From contig NZ_JACIFF010000001.1 of the NCBI RefSeq assembly GCF_014197245.1, forward strand, positions 186,001-250,000: a stretch of DNA of 64,000 nt. Direction: 5' to 3'. The position numbers and the translations under genes were made by a program. Source of the stretch: Neolewinella aquimaris. Lineage in GTDB: Bacteria; Bacteroidota; Bacteroidia; Chitinophagales; Saprospiraceae. Positions 31,452-41,400 of this stretch are shown here, piece by piece. Each line of letters opens with the position of its first letter. Within the stretch, counting starts at the first letter, position 1. Below the pieces are notes generated by a model, which ran no database searches, had not been told where the DNA came from, and saw only the letters and a program-made list of their open reading frames with translations.

Positions 31452-32026
31452 ACACCTTCACGGAGAGCGATCTGATGCTGACTTTTCCGGACGACTGGAT
31501 CGTTCGAAAATTTGACGGAACGGCCGCGTACCGGAGCGTCAGTGGTCACGGCCTCAAGGGAGTTGATTTCCTCTGCCTGGCACCGGATGACGCCCTGTGG
31601 CTGGTGGAGGTAAAAAACTACCGCTCCCGTAGTAAGCTCCACAAGAGCACGCGCCGCAGCCCGGAGGGGCTGGCGGCCCACGTCGGTAAGAAGTTTCACG
31701 ACACCAAGCGCCTGATCCGGGTGGTTAACCGGGCAATGCGGAAGAAGTGGTGGATCGAACTTCAGCTTGCCTACTTCCGATTGGTGAAGCGGTCGCGACC
31801 CAAATCGACCTACTGGTTCTGGGCGGAGGCGGAACGTCGCCTCGAGAACCCCCGCAATCTGGTCTGCCTGCTCTGGATGGAAACTCCCGAGCGGGGGCTC
31901 AACTACGAGGACGCCACCGCCGACGCCCTCGCCGAGTGGCTGGAACCCGGCAACGAGCTCAGGCTGGCGGAGATCGACAATCCCGGAGGCGTCCCCGTTC
32001 GGGTAGGACGCGTCACGGCCACCTGA
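31448..32026 (+). CDS. PD-(D/E)XK nuclease-like protein of unknown function
   Basis: 192 residues, not assigned to a named family. The segment GVDFLCLAPDDALWLVEVKNYR has the D-x(n)-E-x-K arrangement of PD-(D/E)XK nuclease folds: Asp in GVDF on one strand and Glu/Lys in VEVK on the next. Basic stretches follow (RSRSKLHKSTRRSPEG, KRSRPKS), fitting nucleic-acid binding. The C-terminal third, with NLVCLLWMET, could be the rest of the core. It overlaps the leuS stop by 4 bp (ATGA), so it is translationally coupled to leuS. No methylase or restriction partner lies nearby, so a repair or processing role is as likely as defence. Confidence 0.65.
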   Translation: MNTFTESDLMLTFPDDWIVRKFDGTAAYRSVSGHGLKGVDFLCLAPDDALWLVEVKNYRSRSKLHKSTRRSPEGLAAHVGKKFHDTKRLIRVVNRAMRKKWWIELQLAYFRLVKRSRPKSTYWFWAEAERRLENPRNLVCLLWMETPERGLNYEDATADALAEWLEPGNELRLAEIDNPGGVPVRVGRVTAT

Positions 32027-32066
32027 ACGCAGCACTTTTTACTCACTCACGAAACAGTCCCCCCAC

Positions 32067-32564
32067 ATGCCGGTCAACTACGAACTCGACGACCTCGATC
32101 GCAAGATCCTGGCCCTCCTAATGGAAAACGCCAAACGGCCCTACACCGAACTCGGAGCAAAACTGTTCGTGTCCGGCGGCACCATCCACGTGCGGATGAA
32201 CAAGCTTATCGCCGCGGGAGTGGTGAAGGGGCAAACCCTCATCGTCGATCATACCCGCCTGGGCTACGATGTCGTGGCCTTCTTAGGCATTTATTTAAAG
32301 GGCAGCGGACTCTATAACCAGGCCGCGGCCTATTTGAAGGGCATTCAGGAGATCGTGTCGGCGCACTACACTACCGGAGTGTATAGCATCTTCGCCAAGG
32401 TCGTGTGCCGCGACACGGACCACCTGCGCGACGTGCTGCAACGAATTCAGGCCTTCGAGGGCATTCAGCGAACGGAAACCTTTATATCCCTCGAGGAAAC
32501 CATCGACCGGCCGGTGCAGATCGTCTCGGCGGAGGAGATGAAGGCATTGCGTACGCCCGAGTAG
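32067..32564 (+). CDS. Lrp/AsnC-family transcriptional regulator
   Basis: 165 residues. The N-terminal winged helix-turn-helix (LDDLDRKILALLMENAKRPYTELGAKLFVSGGTIHVRMNKL) is followed by the RAM/AsnC ligand-binding beta-alpha domain (VAFLGIYLKGS, GVYSIFAKVVCRDTDHL). Family members sense amino acids and control metabolism. It lies 40 bp after the nuclease-like gene on the same strand. Its ligand and targets cannot be read from the sequence. Confidence 0.9.
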   Translation: MPVNYELDDLDRKILALLMENAKRPYTELGAKLFVSGGTIHVRMNKLIAAGVVKGQTLIVDHTRLGYDVVAFLGIYLKGSGLYNQAAAYLKGIQEIVSAHYTTGVYSIFAKVVCRDTDHLRDVLQRIQAFEGIQRTETFISLEETIDRPVQIVSAEEMKALRTPE

Positions 32565-32603
32565 CAAGGGGTAATAATCGGAGCACACGCCGTCGACAAT
32601 TAT

Positions 32604-33413
32604 TTACAACCGGTCCAGCAAGATCTGACCGGCCAGGTAAGTAATGGCTTGTCCTTCCAGTCGAACCTTTTTGCCGCGCAGCTCGCAGGTCAATTCACCG
32701 CCCCGCTTGGAAAGCTGTCGTGCGGTCAGGGTTTTTTTGTTCAGCCGTTTGGCCCAAAAGGGTGTGAGCAGGGTGTGGGCCGAGCCGGTCACCGGATCCT
32801 CCGTGATGCCGTAGGCGGGGTAGAAACACCGACTCACGAAGTCTACCTCATCGCCCGGCGCGGTAACGATCAGGCCGCGTTTTTTCAGTCCTTCGATGAC
32901 GTGAAAGTTGGGCCGCAGTTTGCGTAACTGTCGCTCGTTCTTGAGCACGACCAGAAGGTCGTCCTGTCCCTCCAGCACTTCTACGGGTTTGATGCCGGCC
33001 AGGGCGCCGCGAATTTTCTTGGAGGCACGGGTTTTTTTCGGCTTGTCTACGGGGAGTGCCAGGACGTAGGTGCCGGGCGTGGCCTGCGGCGTGACCACCA
33101 GGGTGCCTGCCTCGCGGGTGGTAAAGCGAAGTTTCTTCAGGTCTTTCCCTCCGGAATGATAGAGCACGTGTGCGGCTGCCAGCGTGGCGTGTCCGCAGAG
33201 CCTTACCTCGGTCGTGGGCGTGAACCAGCGGATGTCGAAGCGTCCCTTTCCACGAATGGCTACGAAGGCCGTTTCCGAGAGGTTGTTCTCGGTAGCGATG
33301 TCCTGCATGAGGGCATCGGAGGGGAAGTCGGGGACCGGAACTACGGCAGCCGGGTTGCCGCCAAAGAGGGTGCCGGTGAAGGCATCGACCTGGTAAAGGG
33401 GGAGATTGTGCAT
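32604..33413 (-). CDS. PhzF-family isomerase
   Basis: 269 residues. Family landmarks are YQVDAFTGTLFGGNPAAVV, ATENNLSETAF (catalytic Glu region), LCGHATLAAAHVL and EDPVTGSAHTLL. PhzF proteins are diaminopimelate-epimerase-fold isomerases; most, as here, sit outside any phenazine cluster and have unknown substrates. It is cytoplasmic and monocistronic, facing the Lrp/AsnC gene with 39 bp between stops. Confidence 0.9.
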   Translation of the reverse strand: MHNLPLYQVDAFTGTLFGGNPAAVVPVPDFPSDALMQDIATENNLSETAFVAIRGKGRFDIRWFTPTTEVRLCGHATLAAAHVLYHSGGKDLKKLRFTTREAGTLVVTPQATPGTYVLALPVDKPKKTRASKKIRGALAGIKPVEVLEGQDDLLVVLKNERQLRKLRPNFHVIEGLKKRGLIVTAPGDEVDFVSRCFYPAYGITEDPVTGSAHTLLTPFWAKRLNKKTLTARQLSKRGGELTCELRGKKVRLEGQAITYLAGQILLDRL

Positions 33414-33576
33414 ATGCGAAATAAAAAAAAATTACGTTATGCCAAGGTTGGCACAATCCACGCTTGCCAAATTATCGTACAATTAGTTGGCGACCAGCGT
33501 TACTAAATTGGTGACGGCGCGTCCGTAGTTATGTGGCTTAATTATTTTGAGCCACAATGAAATAAACCTAACTCTT

Positions 33577-33918
33577 ATGAACTCTTTCAATTCCCAGCCA
33601 ATGGATCACCTTTTCCTCCGAGAAGGAACCACCTACATCAAGATCCCCCTGACCGATATTCACTACATCCAGGCCGACGGAAACTACGCCTACATCCAGA
33701 CCCGCGATAAGCGGTTCGCCGTGAAGCGCAGCTTGGCCACCATCGCCGAAGAACTGGAAGCAGGAGACTTTGTACGGGCCAGCCGTGGGTTGTTGGTCAA
33801 CTTCACCCAGGTCAACCGCATCAGTTTTGCCGACGGGGTCATCGAACTCGACGATCACCAGCTCAAAATGGGCAAGGCCTACCACGCCGACATTAAAAGC
33901 CGGATGCCCCGCCTCTGA
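33577..33918 (+). CDS. Stand-alone LytTR DNA-binding protein
   Basis: About 113 residues comprising only a LytTR domain: IPLTDIHYIQADGNYAYIQT, KRSLATIAEELEAGDFVRASRGLLVNFTQVNRI, IELDDHQLKMGKAYHADIKS. No receiver domain is present. LytTR domains bind pairs of 9-bp direct repeats about 21-22 bp apart. It could act on the same class of sites as those at 52.8-54.4 kb. I use the ATG at 33577; an upstream ATG at 33547 would add ten residues lacking family character. It stands alone before the exonuclease gene. Confidence 0.85.
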   Translation: MNSFNSQPMDHLFLREGTTYIKIPLTDIHYIQADGNYAYIQTRDKRFAVKRSLATIAEELEAGDFVRASRGLLVNFTQVNRISFADGVIELDDHQLKMGKAYHADIKSRMPRL

Positions 33919-33963
33919 CCGCGGTACCATTGAACGTAGTACCGGGCTACCCGTTCTGTACGT

Positions 33964-34506
33964 GTGAGATTCATCGTCTATGACATCGAGGCGACCTGCT
34001 GGGAAGGTCGCCCTCCCGGAATGGTCCAGGAAACCATCGAAATAGGTGCGTTCGAAGTAGACGCCTACGGACAAGTCGGCAGCGCGTTCAGTCGGCTCAT
34101 CAAACCGCTGTTGCACCCCCAACTCAGTCACTTTTGCCGGCGGCTGACCCAGATCGACCAGCCGGACATCAACCGGGCCCGCGACTTTTCCCGCGTGATC
34201 GCTGCTTTCCAGGACTGGATCGACGTTCACGGCGAACCGTACGTGCTGTCCGCCTGGGGGCGATTTGACGAACAACAATTGCGGCGAGACTGTCAGCTGC
34301 ACGGACTGGACGATCGGTGGCTGGGTCCCTCGATCGACCTCAAGGCGCAGTACCGTGAGATCCGCGGGCTGCCCAAAAAGCGTGGCCTTGCGTCAGCTGT
34401 ACGCCACGAGGGGTTTGAATGGACGGGGGAACCACACCGCGCCCTCGATGATGCCGAAAATACCGTCAAAGTGTTTCGCAAGTTGCTGGATATGTGGCGG
34501 TATTGA
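33964..34506 (+). CDS. DEDDh 3'-5' exonuclease (ERI1/RNase T-like)
   Basis: 180 residues with the exonuclease motifs in order: I, YDIEATCW (DxE); II, SAWGRFDEQQL (Asp); III, EPHRALDDAENT (HxxxxD). This is the DEDDh class that removes nucleotides from 3' ends of DNA or RNA; the opening is closest to ERI1/KapD-type proteins. The start codon is GTG at 33964. It ends 39 bp before the FG-GAP operon, which has its own promoter box, so the two are probably separate transcripts. Its true substrate is unknown. Confidence 0.85.
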   Translation: MRFIVYDIEATCWEGRPPGMVQETIEIGAFEVDAYGQVGSAFSRLIKPLLHPQLSHFCRRLTQIDQPDINRARDFSRVIAAFQDWIDVHGEPYVLSAWGRFDEQQLRRDCQLHGLDDRWLGPSIDLKAQYREIRGLPKKRGLASAVRHEGFEWTGEPHRALDDAENTVKVFRKLLDMWRY

Positions 34507-34529
34507 AGACCGCCGCTGCTAACTGTGCT

Positions 34530-34537
34530 TATCTTTG
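34530..34537 (+). promoter_or_regulatory. -7 promoter element TATCTTTG before the FG-GAP operon
   Basis: An exact TAnnTTTG match ending 7 nt before the TTG codon at 34545. It overlaps the longer open frame starting at 34494, which argues for the TTG start and a nearly leaderless mRNA. Confidence 0.5.
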
Positions 34538-34544
34538 CCCTCCC

Positions 34545-37500
34545 TTGCCGAAAGCGTCGATCATACTCGTCTGTCTGCTCTCCTTCACTGCCTGTCAACC
34601 CAAGGACGAGCCCCAAATTGCCGCCGACCAGCGGTTTTCGTGGATGACAGCGCCCGGACAGGAAGTAACGGGAATCAGCTTCAGCAACGACCTACGCTAT
34701 ACCGAAGCCCTCAACCCCTATACCTACCGCAACTTCTACAACGGCGGCGGCGTGGGCATTGGCGACTTCGACAACGATGGCCTCCCTGACATCTACTTTA
34801 CCGGCAACTTGGTTGAGAACCGGCTCTACAGAAATCTCGGTAATTTTCGCTTCGAAGACGTCACCGAACGCGCCGGTGTGGCTTGCCCGGACAGCTGGAG
34901 CACGGGAGTTTCTATTGCGGACGTAAACGCAGACGGCCTGGCGGATATCTATGTGTGCAAAGCCGGACCACCCGCCGGCGAGCGGATCGACGGTATGACC
35001 GGCGTCCGCCACAACGAACTATTTATCAATCGCGGAGACGGAACGTTTGCCGAATCGGCCAGCGAGTACGGACTCGACGTAATCGGCCTTTCGGTGCACG
35101 CTGCTTTCTTTGATTACGATGGCGACGGCGACCTCGACTGCTACCTGCTGAACAACTCCACCCGGGCAACTACCGGCTACGATCTTGTGGAGGGGCTCAG
35201 AAAAGTGCCCGATCCGGAAGGGGGCAACAAGCTCTTTCGCAACCTCCTGATTGAATCCGGCAAGACGGTATTCGAAGACGTGACCACCGCGGCGGGCATT
35301 TATTCTTCCAGCATCGGCTTTGGTCTGGGAGTGACCGTTGGAGACGTAGATCTCGACGGCCGGTCGGACCTGTTCGTTAGCAATGATTACTTCGAGCGCG
35401 ACTACCTCTACTACAACAACGGCGACGGCACCTTCCGGGAGGAACTGGTGGACCACCTTCCCGAGATCAGCAAGGGAAGCATGGGCGCGGATCTGGCCGA
35501 TCTCAACAACGACGGCCTGCCGGAACTCTTCGTGACCGAGATGCTTCCCGTCGACGAGCGACGCTACAAGACTAAGGCCGCCTTCGAAGGGTGGAATCGG
35601 TACCAGCTCTACCGCGACCGGGGCTACCACCAGCAGTTTTCCCGCAATGTGCTGCAGCTTAACCGCGGCGGCGGCAATTTCTCCGAGATCGGACGCATGG
35701 CCGGAGTGGAAGCCACCGATTGGAGTTGGGGAGCCCTACTGTGTGACCTGGACAACGATGGGTATCGCGACATCTTCGTGGCGAACGGCACTGGCAAGGA
35801 CCTCCTCGATCAGGACTACATCAACTTCAACGGAAACCCGGCGGCCATTCGGCGCATGATCTTCCAGGAAGGAAAGGGCATTACCGACCTCATCGACCAA
35901 ATCCCGAGTGAAGCACTGACCAACGCCGTGTTCCGCAACAACGGCGACCTCACCTTTACCGACGTCGCCGCTGACTGGGGGCTCGGTCAGCCTACCTTCA
36001 GCAACGGATCCGCCTACGCCGATCTGGACAACGATGGCGACCTCGACCTGGTGATCAACAACGTGGACAGCCGGGCCGGTATTTACCGCAACAACACCAC
36101 CGTACGATCGCGGATGGTCGCTCTACACTCCGATCAACCCGGCAACCCGGCGGCCATCGGAGCCGAACTTATTGCCTACGGCGACACCACCACCACTTAC
36201 GCCCAGCTGCACCCCATGCGCGGGTTTCAGAGTACGGTCGACCGGCGTATCCACACTCGCTTCGGCCTGGATTCGATTGCGGTGCGCTGGCCCGATGGAC
36301 GGATCGAAGCATTCGACCTTCGCGGCGATTCGAGCGCGGTGACTAAGGTGGAACGGGGTGGGGGAATGCCTACCTCCTGGCCCTCCTTGGTGCCGGCACG
36401 GGACGCTACCGGACATAGTACCTACCTCCTGTCGGAAGTAAGCGATCAAGATGGCGTCATTCTGACCTCCGAGGACCCGGCCGTGGACTTCGACCGCGAT
36501 CCCCTCCTCTTTTTGGGCATTAATGATGAGGGTCCCGCCCTTGCCGCCGCCGATCTGAACGGGGACGGCCGCACGGACCTCTACGTCGGCGGAGCCAGCG
36601 GAGAGGTGGGCCGCTTGCTGATCGCCACGGTGGACGGCAGCTACACCGCTGTGGCCCAAGAATTATTCCTGCGAGATGCCGCCGCGGAAAACGTCGATGC
36701 CGCCTTCTTCGATGCCGACGGGGATGGGGACCTTGACCTGTACGTCGCCAACGGCAGCAACCAGTTTGGTGCCGCATCCACCGCGCTTTTCGATATCCTT
36801 TACGTGAACGAGGGGAGCGGACGGTGGAGTAAAAGCGATAAAATCCTGCCGAGCAGCAAACAGGCCGTTGCCAGCTCCTGCGTCCGCGCCCACGATTACG
36901 ACGGCGACGGCGACACCGACCTATTTGTAGGTGGGCGACTCAAACCCGGTGTGTACGGCGTCCCAACGGATAGTTATCTGTTGGAAAACCGGGGCCGCCT
37001 CGGTCTGCGGGCGATTCCCGTGCCGGACCTCGGTATGGTGACTGACGCCCGGTGGGTAGACTTCGATGGCGACGGACGGGCCGAACTGGCCATAGCCGCG
37101 GAATGGTCGCCCCTACGCTACCTGTATTTCGACCAGTTCGGGGGGCTCACCCGTATTGATACGGTAGCGGGTACCGCAGGGCTCTGGCACGGACTGGCGG
37201 CAGCCGATTTTGACGGAGATGGACGGATAGACCTTGCCGCCGGAAACCATGGGTTAAATTCACGGTTGCACGCCAGCGCGGAGCAGCCGCTGCGGCTGTA
37301 CATCAACGACTTCGACGGCAACGGCAAGGCCGAACAGATCTTGACTCGCTATACGGGCGACGGGCGCGCCTATCCCCTGGTGCTGCGCGACGATCTGGTC
37401 AAACAACTTCCCGGGCTTCGAAAGTCTTTGTCCCGGTACGAAGATTACCAGGGTAAAACGATGGAGGAGCTATTCCCGGAAGATGTACTCGCGCGCTCCG

Positions 37501-37898
37501 TCGTGCTCGAGGTTACGGAACTGCGGTCGCTCGTAGTGCTGAACAAGACCGCCGGTCCCAAACTCGCAGTTATGCCGGCCGAGGCACAGTTGGGTCCGCT
37601 TTACGCCCTGCAACCCATCGCACCTGAATCCGGTGATACGGCGAGCGATCTATTAGTAGGGGGAAATCAGTCTGTTGGCCGGCCGGAGCTCGGCATTTAC
37701 GCCGGTGGGATCGGCCTGGTACTCCGCAATACGGGCGACGGAACATTCGTGACCGAAGATCCCCGGCAGACGGGGCTCTATATCCGGGGAGACATAAGGG
37801 GAATTGTGGCGGTGCAAACTCGTCAAACGACGCCGGATGAATTTATACTTGCACGTTCCGGCGGTACACTGCTTAAATTGAAAATACAGACCGAATGA
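34545..37898 (+). CDS. FG-GAP/VCBS-repeat lipoprotein with ASPIC/UnbV domain, copy 1
   Basis: About 1117 residues. From the TTG at 34545 a lipoprotein signal appears (PKASIILVCLLSFTAC). The N-terminal half is a beta-propeller-like series of calcium-binding FG-GAP/VCBS blades, e.g. GIGDFDNDGLPDIYFTGN, ADVNADGLADIYVCK and FFDYDGDGDLDCYLLNN. The ASPIC/UnbV module (PMRGFQSTVDRRIHTRFGL with VRWPDG) follows at about 560-610, then a second run of FG-GAP blades (FFDADGDGDLDLYVANGSNQ). In Bacteroidota such proteins are cell-surface lipoproteins often near glycan-uptake loci, but no SusC/SusD is here. It is first of four overlapping genes. Confidence 0.88.
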   Translation: MPKASIILVCLLSFTACQPKDEPQIAADQRFSWMTAPGQEVTGISFSNDLRYTEALNPYTYRNFYNGGGVGIGDFDNDGLPDIYFTGNLVENRLYRNLGNFRFEDVTERAGVACPDSWSTGVSIADVNADGLADIYVCKAGPPAGERIDGMTGVRHNELFINRGDGTFAESASEYGLDVIGLSVHAAFFDYDGDGDLDCYLLNNSTRATTGYDLVEGLRKVPDPEGGNKLFRNLLIESGKTVFEDVTTAAGIYSSSIGFGLGVTVGDVDLDGRSDLFVSNDYFERDYLYYNNGDGTFREELVDHLPEISKGSMGADLADLNNDGLPELFVTEMLPVDERRYKTKAAFEGWNRYQLYRDRGYHQQFSRNVLQLNRGGGNFSEIGRMAGVEATDWSWGALLCDLDNDGYRDIFVANGTGKDLLDQDYINFNGNPAAIRRMIFQEGKGITDLIDQIPSEALTNAVFRNNGDLTFTDVAADWGLGQPTFSNGSAYADLDNDGDLDLVINNVDSRAGIYRNNTTVRSRMVALHSDQPGNPAAIGAELIAYGDTTTTYAQLHPMRGFQSTVDRRIHTRFGLDSIAVRWPDGRIEAFDLRGDSSAVTKVERGGGMPTSWPSLVPARDATGHSTYLLSEVSDQDGVILTSEDPAVDFDRDPLLFLGINDEGPALAAADLNGDGRTDLYVGGASGEVGRLLIATVDGSYTAVAQELFLRDAAAENVDAAFFDADGDGDLDLYVANGSNQFGAASTALFDILYVNEGSGRWSKSDKILPSSKQAVASSCVRAHDYDGDGDTDLFVGGRLKPGVYGVPTDSYLLENRGRLGLRAIPVPDLGMVTDARWVDFDGDGRAELAIAAEWSPLRYLYFDQFGGLTRIDTVAGTAGLWHGLAAADFDGDGRIDLAAGNHGLNSRLHASAEQPLRLYINDFDGNGKAEQILTRYTGDGRAYPLVLRDDLVKQLPGLRKSLSRYEDYQGKTMEELFPEDVLARSVVLEVTELRSLVVLNKTAGPKLAVMPAEAQLGPLYALQPIAPESGDTASDLLVGGNQSVGRPELGIYAGGIGLVLRNTGDGTFVTEDPRQTGLYIRGDIRGIVAVQTRQTTPDEFILARSGGTLLKLKIQTE

Positions 37899-38497
37899 GG
37901 CTAGTCACTGTTTCACTGCTGTTTATGTGCTTCTTCTTTGTGGGTTGCAAGCAGGAAGATACCACGCCGTTGGGGCAATACCTGCGTGCCGTAGAAGCCG
38001 GACTGGAGGAGGAGCCATCCACCGCGGAAACCGTGATGGGGATTCACCTAAATGATACGGACCGGGAATTTTACGACCGGTGCACCGAATTGAATCGCCA
38101 GCAACTCATCACCATGGCGGGCGGCAGCAACCAGGTAGCCCACGAACTGAAAAACGATCTGGACCGGCCGGCAAGAATGACCTTCCAGCCCGTGTTTACG
38201 CAGACGAATCCCCGGCGGATCGACGCGATGGAGCTCACCTTCATTTACGATGAGTGGTCCCCCTGGAACAAAACCGCCTACGCCGATCAGCTGCTGCCCC
38301 GTGTAGCGGAATACATGAGCCGTATCCAGAATGTCGAATTTATCCAGCTCGTCCATCCTCACTTCGGCGATATGTACGTTCACGTCAACGGGAGTATGCA
38401 CCTCGCGCTGTGGGCCGCCGACGACAGCACCGTTAAGGGCCGGTTCACCGACTTGTCCGGACTCGACGGAGACCCCCTTCACCTACGTGGTAACTAA
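37895..38497 (+). CDS. Small lipoprotein of unknown function within the FG-GAP operon
   Basis: 200 residues, unrecognised. The N-terminus is a clear lipoprotein signal (RLVTVSLLFMCFFFVGC). The rest is a soluble, mostly alpha/beta domain (VAHELKNDLDRPARMTFQPV, AMELTFIYDEWSPWNKTAY) without known motifs. Its start overlaps the upstream stop by 4 bp (ATGA) and its stop shares a base with the next start (TAATG), so it is translationally coupled to both FG-GAP neighbours and probably works with them at the membrane. Confidence 0.75.
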   Translation: MRLVTVSLLFMCFFFVGCKQEDTTPLGQYLRAVEAGLEEEPSTAETVMGIHLNDTDREFYDRCTELNRQQLITMAGGSNQVAHELKNDLDRPARMTFQPVFTQTNPRRIDAMELTFIYDEWSPWNKTAYADQLLPRVAEYMSRIQNVEFIQLVHPHFGDMYVHVNGSMHLALWAADDSTVKGRFTDLSGLDGDPLHLRGN

Positions 38498-41400
38498 TGA
38501 GTAGTAGACCGACCACACTCTTTTTGGCGGGTACGCTGGTGCTGGGGCTGATCACCGGGTGCAATGATTCCCGCGTAGCCGACAACGCTCCCCCCTGGGA
38601 CGGCAAGACCCTTTTCGAAGCCCTGCCCCCCGCGGTTTCCGGCGTTGAGTTTGCTAATACTCTGGACTTTGATGAGGACTTCAATATCTACACCTACCGC
38701 AATTTTTACAACGGCGGCGGCGTAGCCCTGGGCGACGTGAATAACGACGGGCTCACCGACATTTACCTCAGTGGTAATCGCGTCCCGAACCGGCTTTTTC
38801 TGAATCGGGGTGACATGACATTCGACGATGTCACCGAGCGGGCAAGCGTTGGCGGAAAGGCGGCCTGGAGCACGGGCGTCACCATGGCCGACGTCAACGC
38901 CGACGGCTGGCTGGACATCTACGTCTGCAACTCCGGAGATATCGATGGCGACAACCGGCGCAATGAGCTCTACATTAACAATCAGGACGGAACCTTTACG
39001 GAAGCTGCCGATGCGTACGGTCTTGCTAACGAAGGGCTTAGCACCCACGGCGTATTCTTTGACTACGACCGCGACGGTGACCTCGACTTCTATCTCCTGA
39101 ACAACAGCTACCAGGCCATCGGCTCCTTTAACCTGGAGAAAAACGAGCGTCCGAAGCGCGACTCGGTGGGGGGTGACCGACTTTACGAAAACCGCGACGG
39201 GTACTTTCACGACGTCAGCGAACGTGCCGGGATCTACGGTTCGATCATCGGGTTCGGATTGGGGGTAACCGTAGGTGATGTGGACCGCGACGGCTGGCCG
39301 GACATCTTCGTCAGCAACGACTTCTTCGAACGCGACTACCTCTACATGAACAACCGGGACGGGACCTTCCGGGAGACCCTCACCGACGCCATGAGTTCCA
39401 TCAGTGCCGCCAGCATGGGGGCCGACCTGGCCGACATCGACAACGACGGTTACTCCGAACTCTTCGTGACCGAGATGTTGCCGGCCAGCAACCGCCGCAT
39501 GAAGGAGGCCACCACCTTCGAGAACTGGAACCGCTACCAGTACAACCTGAAGAACGATTACTTCCACCAATTTACCCGCAACGTACTGCAGCGAAACAAC
39601 GGCGACGGCACCTTCACCGAGATCGGCCGACTGAGCGGGGTGGAAGCGACCGACTGGAGCTGGGGTGCCCTCATCTTCGATATGGACAACGACGGCTACA
39701 AGGACCTCTACGTGGCCAACGGCATCTACCAGGACCTCACCAACCGGGACTTCCTTGACTACATCGCCGACGAAGAGTTCAAACAAAAGGTGACGGAATC
39801 CGGAAAGGTCGACTTCGAACTACTGGTCGGAGCCATCCCCTCCAACCCGGTCCGCAACTTCGCCTTTCGTAACCTCGGTCCGGAGGCAGATTTCCGCTTC
39901 GAAAACGCCGCCGCGGAGTGGGGACTCGACCTCGAAGGGTTTACGAACGGCTCCGCCTACGCCGACCTCGACAACGACGGCGACCTCGACCTCGTTATCA
40001 ACAACACCAACGCCGCCGCCCTCGTGTACCGCAACCACAGCGCGGGCAACCACTATCTGCAACTGGAATTCCGGGTTGGGGGAGGGAACCCCTTCGGTGT
40101 CGGCACCAAGGCAACCGTGGTATCCGGCGACCGTCAGTTTTACCTCGAATTTATGCCCATGCGGGGCTTCGAATCGAGCATGCAGTACCGCCTCCACTTC
40201 GGACTCGGACAGATCGACCACATCGACCGCATCGATATTGAATGGCCCGATGGCGAACGCTCATCGGTGGTCAGCCCGGCCGTCGATCAGCTCCTGACTA
40301 TCGCCCGGGATCAGACGGGTAGCCGGCCCGCTTCCCCCAAACCGCAATCTCCACCGACCCCCATAACGACCGTTGCGGCAGCTGATTACGGCATCGATTT
40401 TCAGCACCGGGAGAACCGGTACAGCGACTTCGACCGCGATCCGCTCACCTACTTTATGCTGAGTGCCGATGGTCCGGCGCTGTGCTCGGGCGACCTGAAC
40501 GGCGACGGCAAAGCGGATATGTACATCGGGGGTGCCCGGGACCAGGCCGGAGCCCTTTACCTCTCCCGGGGGGAGGGATTCGAGCGTACCGCCGGTCCGC
40601 TTTTCGAAGCCGACCGAACGGCGGAAGACGTTGCCTGCGCCTGTTTCGATGCCGACGGTGACGGCGACCTGGATCTCTACGTAGCCAGTGGCAGCAGCGA
40701 ATTCGGGGCGGCATCTTCAGCGCTGCTCGACCGGCTCTACCTGAATGAGCGGGGAAGCTGGCGAAAAAGTCCACAAGTGCTGCCGACGGGAAAGCAGACC
40801 GTAGTAAGCAGCACCGTAGCCCCCCACGATTTCGACGGCGACGGCGACGTGGATGTCTTCGTAGGCGGCCGGATACGGCCCGGACTCTACGGAGTGCCAA
40901 CTGACAGTTACCTGTTGGTCAATGACGGGAAGGGAATTTTCAGGGAGCGTAGTCTGGAAGTCGGTATGGTGACCGCCGCCGGCTGGGTAGACGTAAGCGG
41001 CGACGGTCGGAAGGAACTGCTGGTGGTAGGTGAATACCTGGCTCCCCGGGCCTTTACGGTCACTGCCGAGGAGTTTATCGAGGTCAGTCTGCCGGGCGTA
41101 AATACTCTCACCGGTTGGTACACTGCCCTGACGATCGCCGATCTGGACGGAGACGGGCGGGAGGACATCATCCTTGGCAACCATGGCCTGAACAGTCGCT
41201 TTCGCGCCACGCCGGAAAGTCCGGTCATGATGCACGTCAACGACTTCGACGGAAACGGAACGGCCGAGCAACTGGTGTCGACCTACGAAGACGGAAAGGC
41301 TTACCCCACCGCGCTGCTCCACGACCTGGTAAAGCAAATGCCGGGGCTGAGAAAAAAATACCTGAAGTACGCTGAGTTTGGGGACAAGACCATGGAGGAC

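Noticed and set aside
31448..32026. Restriction-modification or defence island around the nuclease-like gene
   Set aside because: Neighbours are leuS, Lrp/AsnC and PhzF; no methylase, helicase or toxin gene is present.
38494..39786. 430-residue open frame on the minus strand
   Set aside because: A shadow of the FG-GAP gene. The repeated Asp/Gly codons produce a Val-rich antisense reading; similar shadows occur in the other copies.
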